From the NCBI GenBank assembly GCA_017938055.1, contig JAGBCG010000185.1, positions 1-5,757 of the forward strand: a DNA stretch of 5,757 bases, written 5' to 3'. The DNA is from Clostridia bacterium (GTDB lineage Bacteria; Bacillota; Clostridia; Oscillospirales; CAG-382). The number at the start of each line of letters is the position of its first letter. Positions within the stretch are counted from its first letter, which is position 1. Below are positions 1-5,757 of the stretch, in pieces. The notes below the pieces were generated by a model. That model worked only from the letters and a program-made list of their open reading frames with translations. It made no database searches and was not told the DNA's origin. Position numbers and translations under genes: made by a program.

Positions 1-249
1 AAGGTTACTTCGTCTACAACAACTACAGTCAAGATTACCTGTACATCAAATGTAAAGGGACAGATTGTAATTGAAGATGAAAGCGGAAATGAAGTGGCAA
101 GAAAGACCAATGCAAAGGTTGGCTCGAACACTATAGAAGTTAAAGAACTTGATCCGGATACCGAATACACATTCAGCATATATGTGGTTTACGAAGAGGA
201 AATAGAATCCGAAAAGGTTGAAATCACAGCAAAGACAAAAGCAGAATAA
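1..249 (+). CDS. C-terminal end of a protein with a fibronectin type III-like domain (5' part outside window)
   Basis: Frame 1 is open from the first base of the window to a TAA at 247-249, giving 82 residues of a protein whose start lies upstream. The segment is rich in Thr, Val, Lys and Glu with alternating beta-strand-like stretches. Near residues 59-69 it reads LDPDTEYTFSI followed by YVVY, the pattern typical of the late strands of fibronectin type III domains (L.P.T.Y.F.V). It then ends with a short charged tail. Such domains usually sit in extracellular or cell-surface proteins as spacers or binding modules, so a secreted or wall-associated protein is likely. That is inference, because no signal peptide, catalytic domain or anchor is visible here. 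The gene is followed by an intrinsic terminator (333-362) and converges on spoIVA. The exact family cannot be named from this fragment. Confidence 0.6.
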   Translation, partial: KVTSSTTTTVKITCTSNVKGQIVIEDESGNEVARKTNAKVGSNTIEVKELDPDTEYTFSIYVVYEEEIESEKVEITAKTKAE

Positions 250-269
250 TCTTAAAAACGACACAAGAA

Positions 270-301
270 GAGGTTGTAGCAAAATGATTTGTTACAACCT
301 C
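270..301. repeat. 14-bp inverted repeat, possible terminator between convergent genes
   Basis: The arms 270-283 and 288-301 pair over 14 positions with one G-T wobble (279/292) and a four-base loop (ATGA). It lies 20 bases after the stop of the fibronectin-like gene. On the plus strand it is not followed by a T run. Read on the minus strand it is followed by a T-rich stretch ending in five T's (the A run at 254-258), so it may serve as a terminator for spoIVA transcripts that read past 403. In that direction the wobble becomes an A-C mismatch, which weakens the case. Confidence 0.45.
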
Positions 302-314
302 AAATATATATAAG

Positions 315-354
315 ACGAATAATTATTCGTAGGGGACGATGCCCACATCGTCCC
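315..354. repeat. Palindrome plus adjoining hairpin, candidate dispersed repeat element
   Basis: Two symmetric units lie back to back. Positions 315-330 form a perfect 16-base palindrome (ACGAATAATTATTCGT). Two bases later, 333-341 and 346-354 form a perfect 9-bp hairpin (GGGACGATG and CATCGTCCC) with loop CCCA. The core, GTAGGGG plus a GC-rich hairpin ending in CCCG, resembles the short palindromic intergenic elements I recall from Clostridia genomes. That resemblance is from memory and untested. Only one copy is visible in this window. Confidence 0.5.
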
Positions 355-362
355 GTTTTTTT
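333..362 (+). terminator. Intrinsic terminator of the fibronectin-like gene
   Basis: A perfect 9-bp GC-rich stem (333-341 with 346-354), a four-base loop and then one G followed by seven T's (356-362) form a standard rho-independent terminator on the plus strand. It is 83 bases after the stop codon of the partial gene at 1-249 and 40 bases before the 3' end of the convergent spoIVA. In the minus direction no T run follows, so it should act mainly on rightward transcripts. Confidence 0.85.
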
Positions 363-402
363 ATTTGTGCAATTTGCGAATTTTACTACAGTCCCTTGTC
401 AT

Positions 403-1881
403 TTAAAGAAGTATGCAGATAAGACCGCCTGCACCATCGTTTATGATTTTTCCAAGTGTGTGACACAGCTTTTTGCGTGCTTCTGCGGGCATGTGGCTGA
501 GCTTTGCGTTAAGACTCTCATTAATCAGCTCATGCAGTGTTTTTCCAAACAGGTTTGATTGCCATATCTGAGCAGGGTCTTCTTCAAATTCACGAAGCAG
601 GAATTTCACAACGTCCTCTGACTGCTTTTCACTGCCTACTATGGGACTGACCTCGGCCTTTATGTCAGCACGCATGAGGTGTATGGACGGAGCTGAGGCT
701 CTCAGACGCACACCGTATGAGCCTGCCTGTTTTACAATTTCAGGCTCTTCAAGGGTCATGTCTTCTACACAAGGTGTTACAATTCCGTAGCCTGTTTCTT
801 CCACCTGTTTCAGAGCATCCTCGAATTTTTTATACTTTTGTCTTGAGCCGGCAAGCTCTGTTACAATGTTTATTAAGTCCTCATCTCCATCAATGGTAAG
901 TCCTGTTTCATCGCCGAGAATACTGTAAAACAGCTTTCTTGGCACATCTACTGTGAGATTACCCTTGCCCTCGGCGGGATTTATTGTTCCGCTGTGTATT
1001 TCCGTACCAAACTTGCTGTCGTATACATCGGAAAATGCAGCATTAATTTGGCTGAGCCTTGATATTCCACTTGCACGTTCGCTTATGCCCTCAATAATAG
1101 TGCTGCGTAAAGGGTGATTTTCAGAAAGCGTATTAACCCATGCGGGTACTGTGAATCTAAGCTCGGCAATAGGAAATTCATACAGTAAATCACGCAGAAT
1201 CTCGGATATATCCTCCTGTGTTATTTCAAGACAGTTTACAACTCTTACAGGGACTGAATATTTGTCTTGCAGCTTTTCTGCAAGCTCTTTAACTTCAGAA
1301 GAATGTGGCTGCATGGTGTTCAAAATTACGGTAAAGGGTTTTTTACTTTCTTTCATCTCTGCAGCGACTCTTTCCTCGGCTTGTTCATAGCTTTCACGTT
1401 CAAGCTCCGAAAAGCTTCCGTCGGTGGTTATCAAAAGTCCTACTGTTGAGTGCTCCTGTATTACCTTTCGAGTGCCGATTTCTGCCGCTTCTTCAAATGG
1501 AATGGGATCTTGCTGCCAGGGTGTCATTACCATTCTTGGTTTTTCGTCCTCGGTAAGACCCAAGGCTCCCGGCACTATGTACCCTACACAGTCAATCATT
1601 TTTACGTTGAATTTTGCACCGTCGGGCAGCACAACGCTTGCTGCATCGTTGGGAATGAATTTTGGCTCTGTGGTCATAACGGTTTTTCCGGCGGCACTTT
1701 GAGGAAGCTCATCTCTTGCTCTTGCGGCTGAAAACTCATCCTGCATGTTGGGCACAACAAGTGTGTCCATGAACTTTTTGATAAAGGTGGATTTTCCTGT
1801 TCTTACAGGTCCTGCAACGCCGATGTAGATTTCTCCTTTTGTACGCTGTGCAATGTCGTTGTATATGGATGCTGCTGTCAT
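403..1881 (-). CDS. spoIVA: Stage IV sporulation protein A, spore-coat basement-layer ATPase
   Basis: SpoIVA is the morphogenetic ATPase that polymerises on the forespore's outer surface, anchored by SpoVM, and forms the base on which the spore coat is built. It is also needed for cortex formation. The 492-residue product has the same length as the Bacillus subtilis protein. Visible motifs are a Walker A P-loop GPVRTGKST at residues 24-32 (Lys30), paired threonines Thr70-Thr71 in MTTEPKF where the sensor threonines are known, and a Walker B-like MIDCVGY with Asp97. The family belongs to the translation-factor-related GTPase fold but hydrolyses ATP. The C-terminus ends in GLICILL, with Gly486 where SpoVM contact has been mapped in B. 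subtilis. The start is firm: AGGAGG at 1889-1894 lies 7 bases before the ATG. The gene is monocistronic as far as seen, divergent from the glycosyltransferase gene, and probably under the mother-cell sigma-E factor (see 1925-1952). It appears intact. Confidence 0.98.
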   Translation of the reverse strand: MTAASIYNDIAQRTKGEIYIGVAGPVRTGKSTFIKKFMDTLVVPNMQDEFSAARARDELPQSAAGKTVMTTEPKFIPNDAASVVLPDGAKFNVKMIDCVGYIVPGALGLTEDEKPRMVMTPWQQDPIPFEEAAEIGTRKVIQEHSTVGLLITTDGSFSELERESYEQAEERVAAEMKESKKPFTVILNTMQPHSSEVKELAEKLQDKYSVPVRVVNCLEITQEDISEILRDLLYEFPIAELRFTVPAWVNTLSENHPLRSTIIEGISERASGISRLSQINAAFSDVYDSKFGTEIHSGTINPAEGKGNLTVDVPRKLFYSILGDETGLTIDGDEDLINIVTELAGSRQKYKKFEDALKQVEETGYGIVTPCVEDMTLEEPEIVKQAGSYGVRLRASAPSIHLMRADIKAEVSPIVGSEKQSEDVVKFLLREFEEDPAQIWQSNLFGKTLHELINESLNAKLSHMPAEARKKLCHTLGKIINDGAGGLICILL

Positions 1882-1924
1882 GTTTTTTCCTCCTGATTGT
1901 GTTGAAAATTTTTCTTTTTAGTTG

Positions 1925-1952
1925 AGTTTATGCAAACACTTTGTCCTTTAGA
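1925..1952 (-). promoter_or_regulatory. Candidate sigma-E-type promoter for spoIVA
   Basis: Read on the minus strand, 1932-1925 is CATAAACT, matching seven of eight positions of the sigma-E -10 consensus CATACAMT known from Bacillus. About 13 bases upstream lies TCTAAAG (1952-1946), a poor match to the -35 element. The predicted start would be about 35 bases before the spoIVA ATG, a sensible leader length. spoIVA is a sigma-E gene in B. subtilis, which supports the reading, but the weak -35 keeps this tentative. Confidence 0.45.
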
Positions 1953-2118
1953 ATTGTTTTAAAGAAAATGGCACATTTTTGTAATGTTGTCTTGCTTAAA
2001 ATGGAAACAAAGATGAGGGATTGAAAAAAATCAAACGCGTTTTTTGTCCGAAAACAGCTTAAAAAACGAAAATAATCGCACGAAAAAGTAAACATTTTTT
2101 ATAATGCTTAATTACCTC

Positions 2119-2147
2119 TTTACAATTACGATAAAATGTGGTATTAT
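2119..2147 (+). promoter_or_regulatory. Vegetative (sigma-A) promoter of the glycosyltransferase-recF-remB cluster
   Basis: TTTACA (2119-2124, five of six to TTGACA), a 17-base spacer and TATTAT (2142-2147, five of six to TATAAT) form a near-consensus sigma-A promoter facing right. Transcription would begin near 2154, leaving a leader of about 48 bases before the ATG at 2202. It is the only strong promoter seen upstream of recF, so it may also drive recF and remB. It also rules out the upstream in-frame ATG at 2136, which would lie before the transcript starts. Confidence 0.75.
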
Positions 2148-2201
2148 AGTCTTGTACAACTATGGACTTTTGTAGAAAAATACTGTTTTTGGAGTTTTTA
2201 T

Positions 2202-2960
2202 ATGCAAAATAAAGTTAATGTCAGAGGGGTATATTTTGACAACCTTTCCTTTGACGAAACTATGGACAGAGTAAAAGAGCTTGTTAAAACCGATGACGTG
2301 TCGGTTATGTATACGCCAAACTCTGAGATTGTGCAGAGCTGTATAGAAAACAAAGAGCTGTATGAGGTGATAAACTCGGCAGACCTTGTTATACCTGACG
2401 GAATAGGCGTGGTTTATGCCTCAAGGATTCTAAAAACTCCCGTAAAGCAAAAGGTGCCCGGCTGTGAGGTGGCAGAAAAGCTTATTGAATATGCTGCTCA
2501 AAGCGGCGACGGTGTGTTTTTCTTTGGCGGAGGGAAAAAGACAGAAGAAAAAGAGGCTGTGGGTGTAATTGCTGCTGAGAAGCTCAAGGAAAAGTATCCC
2601 TGTATAAATATAGTGGGAACACGTGACGGCTATTTTTCACCTGAGGATAATGACGAAATTATACAGCAAATAAACGCAAGCGGTGCGAAGATTCTTTTTG
2701 TGTGTCTTGGTGCACCAAAGCAGGAAAAATGGATTTACGACAACAGGTAAAGGCTAAAAGTCAATTTTGTTGCAGGACTTGGCGGCACACTTGATGTTTT
2801 TGCGGGTGTTGCAAAAAGAGCACCGAAGTTTTTCCTTAAAACAAATCTTGAATGGCTGTACAGGCTTTTGTGCATGCCTTCGAGAATAGGCAGAATGATG
2901 AAGCTGCCAAAGTTTTTGATAGGTACAATAATTCATAAAAATAAGGGCTGTGAAGGCTGA
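2202..2960 (+). pseudogene. WecG/TagA/CpsF-family glycosyltransferase, interrupted by an in-frame TAA at 2748-2750
   Basis: Homologues transfer N-acetylmannosamine (or a related sugar) from the UDP-sugar to undecaprenyl-diphosphate-GlcNAc, the second step of wall teichoic acid linkage-unit or surface-glycan synthesis, at the inner membrane face. Counting from Met at 2202 (GGAG at 2191-2194, 7-base spacing), the family landmarks are YTPN with Thr38, PDGIG with Asp66 (equivalent to the catalytic Asp65 of Thermoanaerobacter TagA), VPGCE at 85-89, FFFGGG at 106-111 and GAPKQEKWI at 170-178. Codon 183 is TAA. Homology resumes at once in the same frame: VAGLGGTLDVFAG, then KRAPKFF and LEWLYRL, then a basic tail ending at TGA 2958-2960. 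Read through, the protein would be 252 residues, normal for the family. The 182-residue product lacks the C-terminal appendage whose arginines complete the active site and help membrane binding, so it is probably inactive. There is no frameshift. A sequencing or assembly error is the main alternative. Confidence 0.85.
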
Positions 2961-4168
2961 TGCGAATTTGTAATCTCAAAACCGAGAATTACAGAAATCT
3001 TACCGATAATCCCCCGAAATTTTGTGACGGGCTGAATATTCTTTACGGCAGTAATGCCGCAGGAAAAACAAATACTCTTGAGGCTATTTACCTTTTTGCT
3101 GCAGGAAAGAGCTTTCGCACAAAGTCTGACAAGGATTTTATAACACACGGCAAGGACTTTGCACATGTGGAAATATGCTATGACACACAGAGCATGAAAG
3201 GCAAAAGCATGGCCATAAACTTTTTACAGTCGGGTCAGAATGTATTAAAGTCAATGCTTGTTGAGTCAAATGCCGTTGACAAGGCATCGGAGTTTCTGGG
3301 AAATTTCAGGGCGGTGCTGTTTACTCCTGACCATCTTGAGCTTGTAAAAGGTGCTCCTGAGGAAAGAAGACGTCTTGTTGATATGGCTCTTTGCCAGATA
3401 AAGCCAAGATTTGTAAAGGCACTCAATGAGTACGGCAAGATTCTTGCACAAAGAAATAATTATTTGAAAAGTATGAAAATTCGCTCTCAAAAAGCGGATT
3501 TGGAATACCTTGATGTGTTGAACAGGCTTCTTGCACAGGCGGGCGGTATTATTGTAAAACAAAGAGGTCTTTACTGCGAGAATCTTGACAGATTTGCAAC
3601 TGAAGCTTACGGCAATATCACCTCGGACAGTGAAAGATTGTTTGTCAACTACATCAGCAGAGCGAAAATCGGTAATTTATCGGATGAAGAAGAATGTACT
3701 GATGCTTTGTATTCACTTTATAAGGCAAGCACTCACAAGGATGTGGAAACAGGCAGAACAAGCGTGGGGCCTCACCGTGACGAGCTTATGATATATATTG
3801 CAAAAAGTGCCGATAAGAGAAAAATTCTTCAAAGCATCAACAGTGAATATGAGAAAAGCGAAGAATCGGCTGATGGTAATATGTCTGGCTTTGCAGCACG
3901 TACCTTCGGCTCACAGGGACAGCAAAGAAGTGCCGTGCTTGCTATAAAGCTTGCAGAGGGTGAGATCGCAAAGGAAAGATGCGGAGAATATCCGGTGTTT
4001 TTACTTGATGACTTGTTCAGTGAGCTTGACAGTGCAAGGCGTGAAAGGCTATGCAGGATGCTTGAACAAAGACAGTGCATTATTACGGCGTGTGACAAGG
4101 CTTCATTTCCGATTATGAACAGCGTAAACATTATTAATGTTTGCGGTGGCAAATATAAGGCAGAGTAA
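2960..4168 (+). CDS. recF: DNA replication and repair protein RecF
   Basis: RecF is an SMC/ABC-type ATPase that acts with RecO and RecR to load RecA at single-stranded gaps and stalled forks in the cytoplasm. The N-terminus reads NLKTENYRNL, followed by Walker A GSNAAGKT at residues 30-37. Further on are VGPHRDEL (269-276), the ABC signature FGSQGQQRS (316-324) and Walker B FLLDD (347-351) followed by FSELD, the D-loop. All key motifs are present. At 402 residues it is longer than the usual 360-375, because about 28 polar residues (281-309) sit just before the signature, where relatives have a short turn. The ATG overlaps the stop of the upstream glycosyltransferase gene (TGATG, one-base overlap). 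The ribosome site is modest (AAGG at 2953-2956, only 3 bases away; AAGGG at 2943-2947, 12 bases away), so translational coupling is likely. remB follows after 20 bases. Confidence 0.97.
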   Translation: MRICNLKTENYRNLTDNPPKFCDGLNILYGSNAAGKTNTLEAIYLFAAGKSFRTKSDKDFITHGKDFAHVEICYDTQSMKGKSMAINFLQSGQNVLKSMLVESNAVDKASEFLGNFRAVLFTPDHLELVKGAPEERRRLVDMALCQIKPRFVKALNEYGKILAQRNNYLKSMKIRSQKADLEYLDVLNRLLAQAGGIIVKQRGLYCENLDRFATEAYGNITSDSERLFVNYISRAKIGNLSDEEECTDALYSLYKASTHKDVETGRTSVGPHRDELMIYIAKSADKRKILQSINSEYEKSEESADGNMSGFAARTFGSQGQQRSAVLAIKLAEGEIAKERCGEYPVFLLDDLFSELDSARRERLCRMLEQRQCIITACDKASFPIMNSVNIINVCGGKYKAE

Positions 4169-4188
4169 CGCTTTGAAAGGACTGTATT

Positions 4189-4479
4189 ATGAATCTTAAG
4201 GACAGTGCAATCAATCCATATATAAATATAGGCGGCACACAGATTATAGCAAAAGATGATGTGCTTGGAATATTCGACCTTGATGCTTCAAGTACCAAGA
4301 CGGACACTAAACGCTTTCTTGCAAAGTGTGAGAGTCAGGGACATCTTTATACTGTGGGACTGGATATACCAAAATCTTTTGTCCTTTGCACAAGCTCACG
4401 CAAGGAAACGGTGTATATGACACAGCTTTCAACAACTTCAATCGAGGGCCGTTGGAAAAGAAAAAATACACATCTTTGA
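4189..4479 (+). CDS. remB: RemB-like (DUF370/RemA-related) small regulatory protein
   Basis: This 96-residue protein matches the YaaB/RemB group, the small protein encoded between recF and gyrB in Bacillus and many other Firmicutes. The recognisable core is INIGGTQIIAKDDVLGIFDLD at about residues 12-32, followed by a Lys/Thr-rich link, a second strand-rich part with PKSFVLC, and a basic tail. In B. subtilis RemB, with the related DNA-binding protein RemA, supports expression of biofilm-matrix genes. In Clostridia its role is not settled, so regulatory function is by homology only. The protein has about eight extra N-terminal residues relative to family members that begin near the IGG motif. 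The start is supported by AAAGGA at 4176-4181 with 7-base spacing. It lies 20 bases after recF and 65 before gyrB, so co-transcription with recF is likely. No terminator follows it. Confidence 0.85.
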   Translation: MNLKDSAINPYINIGGTQIIAKDDVLGIFDLDASSTKTDTKRFLAKCESQGHLYTVGLDIPKSFVLCTSSRKETVYMTQLSTTSIEGRWKRKNTHL

Positions 4480-4525
4480 TTTTTATACAAGTATAGACGT
4501 AAATAAGCAACTTTGAAGATATAAT

Positions 4526-4531
4526 AAGGAG
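4526..4531 (+). promoter_or_regulatory. Ribosome binding site of gyrB, unusually distant from the ATG
   Basis: AAGGAG at 4526-4531 is the only good Shine-Dalgarno match before gyrB, but 13 bases separate it from the ATG at 4545, against 7 bases for the other well-marked starts here. No in-frame ATG, GTG or TTG lies between them. Later in-frame ATGs at 4578 and 4614 lack a convincing site of their own, so the start at 4545 is kept. Confidence 0.6.
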
Positions 4532-4544
4532 CAAAAGCAATAAC

Positions 4545-5757
4545 ATGAATGACAATCCTAAAACAACAAGCGAAGAAATGAAAGAAAATCAGACCTTCAG
4601 CGACAGCGTAAGCATGAAGGATTCCGCAGTTGACGAGAATGCTCATGAGTATGACGAAAGTCAGATACAAGTGCTTGAGGGGCTTGAAGCTGTTAGAAAA
4701 AGACCGGGTATGTACATCGGTTCAACATCTGTAAGAGGTCTTCACCACCTCATTTACGAAATTGTTGACAACTCCATTGACGAGGCACTTGCAGGTATCT
4801 GTAACAGAATAATTGTCACACTTCACAAGGACAACTCTGTTTCTGTTCAGGACAACGGCAGAGGTGTGCCTAACGGTATTCATCCCAAGATGGGAATACC
4901 TACTGTTGAAGTGGTGTTTACGGTGCTTCATGCGGGTGGCAAGTTCGGCGGTGACGGCTACAAAATTTCCGGCGGTCTTCATGGCGTTGGTGCATCGGTT
5001 GTTAATGCTCTTAGTGAATGGACAGAAATAGAAAACTGTCACGGTGGCAGAAGAATGACAGAACGCTTTGAAAGAGGCGTTGTTTCACGTCCCATTAAGG
5101 ACGAGGGAGAAACGGACAAGCATGGTCTTTATGTTCGCTTTAAACCTGATCCAGACATTTTTGACGAGCTTGTTTTTGACTATAAAACCGTTCTTACAAG
5201 ACTTCGTGAACAGGCTTTTCTCAATGCAGGCCTTACCATTGAGCTTATTGATGAGCGTGATATCCAGCAGGAAGAGGAGCTTGAAATAACGGGCGACGAG
5301 GGTGCTTTGCCTGACGAGGCGGTAATGGATGAAGAAGATATGGAGGAGGGAATCCTCACTCTTGAAAAAGGAATGGGAAATATCAAGGAGGAGCATAAGC
5401 GTCATGCTGAGCTTTGCTTTGAGGGCGGTATCAAGAGTTATGTGGAGTTTCTCAACAACAAAAAGCATGCAAAAATGCTTCACGACGAGGTTATCTATGT
5501 AGCGGGCAAAAAAGGCGATGTTACAATAGAGGTTGCACTTCAGTATAACGACACCTATAACGAAACGCTTGTCACCTTTGCAAACAACATCAACACTATT
5601 GAGGGTGGTATGCATGAAACAGGCTTTAAGAATGCTCTGACAAAGGTGCTTAACGAATACGGAAGAAAATATAACTATCTAAAGGCTGATGACAAAAACC
5701 TGTCGGGCGAAGATGCAAGAGAGGGTATATGTGCCATTGTCAGCGTAAAGCTTCCGG
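4545..5757 (+). CDS. gyrB: DNA gyrase subunit B, N-terminal 404 residues (3' end outside window)
   Basis: GyrB is the ATPase subunit of DNA gyrase, which with GyrA introduces negative supercoils. The reading frame stays open to the window edge. The GHKL ATPase domain shows YEIVDNSIDEA with the catalytic Glu72 and the magnesium ligand Asn76, DNGRG with Asp103 (E. coli Asp73), and GGKFGG then GGLHGVG at about 131-149. The transducer part shows EGGIKSYVEFLN from 293, TFANNINTIEGG, and NLSGEDAREG near the end. The QTK loop and TOPRIM domain are beyond the window. Numbering runs about 30 ahead of E. coli because of a polar, acidic N-terminal extension before YDESQIQVLEGLEAVR. A second oddity is an extra acidic stretch of about 40 residues (about 240-282) between the two domains. 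No promoter is clear in the 65 bases upstream, so it may be read with recF-remB. Confidence 0.97.
   Translation, partial: MNDNPKTTSEEMKENQTFSDSVSMKDSAVDENAHEYDESQIQVLEGLEAVRKRPGMYIGSTSVRGLHHLIYEIVDNSIDEALAGICNRIIVTLHKDNSVSVQDNGRGVPNGIHPKMGIPTVEVVFTVLHAGGKFGGDGYKISGGLHGVGASVVNALSEWTEIENCHGGRRMTERFERGVVSRPIKDEGETDKHGLYVRFKPDPDIFDELVFDYKTVLTRLREQAFLNAGLTIELIDERDIQQEEELEITGDEGALPDEAVMDEEDMEEGILTLEKGMGNIKEEHKRHAELCFEGGIKSYVEFLNNKKHAKMLHDEVIYVAGKKGDVTIEVALQYNDTYNETLVTFANNINTIEGGMHETGFKNALTKVLNEYGRKYNYLKADDKNLSGEDAREGICAIVSVKLP

Larger units (their letters stand above)
1882..2201. other. Divergent intergenic control region between spoIVA and the glycosyltransferase gene
   Basis: This 320-base AT-rich stretch holds no credible gene. 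It carries the spoIVA ribosome site (1889-1894, minus), a candidate sporulation promoter facing left (1925-1952), a strong vegetative promoter facing right (2119-2147), and the GGAG ribosome site of the glycosyltransferase (2191-2194). A second perfect TATAAT at 2100-2105 faces right but has no -35 match at 16-18 bases. The middle part (about 1955-2098) is A/T-tract rich, with runs at 2024-2030, 2040-2045 and 2061-2066. I see no hairpin, riboswitch or DnaA-box cluster in it. Confidence 0.7.

Noticed and set aside
2043..2052. TTTGTCCGAA resembling a Spo0A box
   Set aside because: It has an extra base compared with TTTGTCRAA and stands alone. Not enough to call regulation of spoIVA or the glycosyltransferase gene.
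2136..2201. Upstream in-frame ATG extending the glycosyltransferase by 22 residues
   Set aside because: It overlaps the -10 element of the promoter, lies before the expected transcript start, has no ribosome site, and encodes sequence unlike the family. ATG 2202 has GGAG at 7 bases.
1882..2201. Possible replication origin, suggested by recF and gyrB nearby
   Set aside because: No match to TTATCCACA or its complement was found, and dnaA is not present in the window.
4484..4495. Small inverted repeat TATAC-AA-GTATA between remB and gyrB
   Set aside because: Five-base AT-rich arms are expected by chance, and there is no T run or link to a known operator.
4520..4525. Perfect TATAAT just before gyrB as a promoter
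   Set aside because: No acceptable -35 lies 16-18 bases upstream, and a transcript starting about 7 bases later would exclude the AAGGAG ribosome site at 4526-4531.
5085..5615. 176-codon open frame on the minus strand within gyrB
   Set aside because: It is antisense to strongly conserved GyrB sequence, low in complexity, and has no recognisable domain or ribosome site; a shadow frame.

Overview
The window looks like chromosomal DNA of an endospore-forming member of the Clostridia, possibly of the Ruminococcus/Oscillospirales type. The evidence is a full-length SpoIVA (a spore-coat ATPase found only in the endospore lineage), the Firmicutes order recF-remB-gyrB, strong AGGAGG-type ribosome sites, and AT-leaning but not extreme base composition. 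The genus assignment is inference. TAA ends several intact genes here, so the standard stop codons are in use.

Layout. Positions 1-249 (+) hold the last 82 codons of a protein with a fibronectin type III-like C-terminus. An intergenic stretch follows with two hairpins: one at 270-301, and a palindrome plus hairpin at 315-362 that ends in seven T's and forms a good intrinsic terminator. spoIVA is on the minus strand (403-1881), convergent with the first gene. A 320-base divergent control region (1882-2201) carries a candidate sporulation (sigma-E type) -10 element facing spoIVA and a clear vegetative promoter (TTTACA, 17 bases, TATTAT) facing right. From there a rightward cluster runs: a WecG/TagA/CpsF-family glycosyltransferase gene broken by an in-frame TAA (2202-2960), recF (2960-4168, overlapping the previous stop by one base), remB (4189-4479) and gyrB (4545 to the window end, incomplete).

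How the genes relate. recF, remB and gyrB are the usual origin-proximal replication/repair cluster of Firmicutes. Here the gene just upstream of recF is a cell-envelope glycosyltransferase rather than dnaN/yaaA, and the next gene beyond it is spoIVA. The tight TGATG junction suggests recF translation was coupled to the glycosyltransferase, so the TAA within that gene could matter for recF expression as well as for the enzyme.

I found no undescribed system, CRISPR array, insertion sequence, tRNA or rRNA. The points most worth checking are the in-frame stop in the glycosyltransferase gene, lineage-type insertions in RecF and GyrB, the palindromic terminator element, and the altered gene order next to recF.
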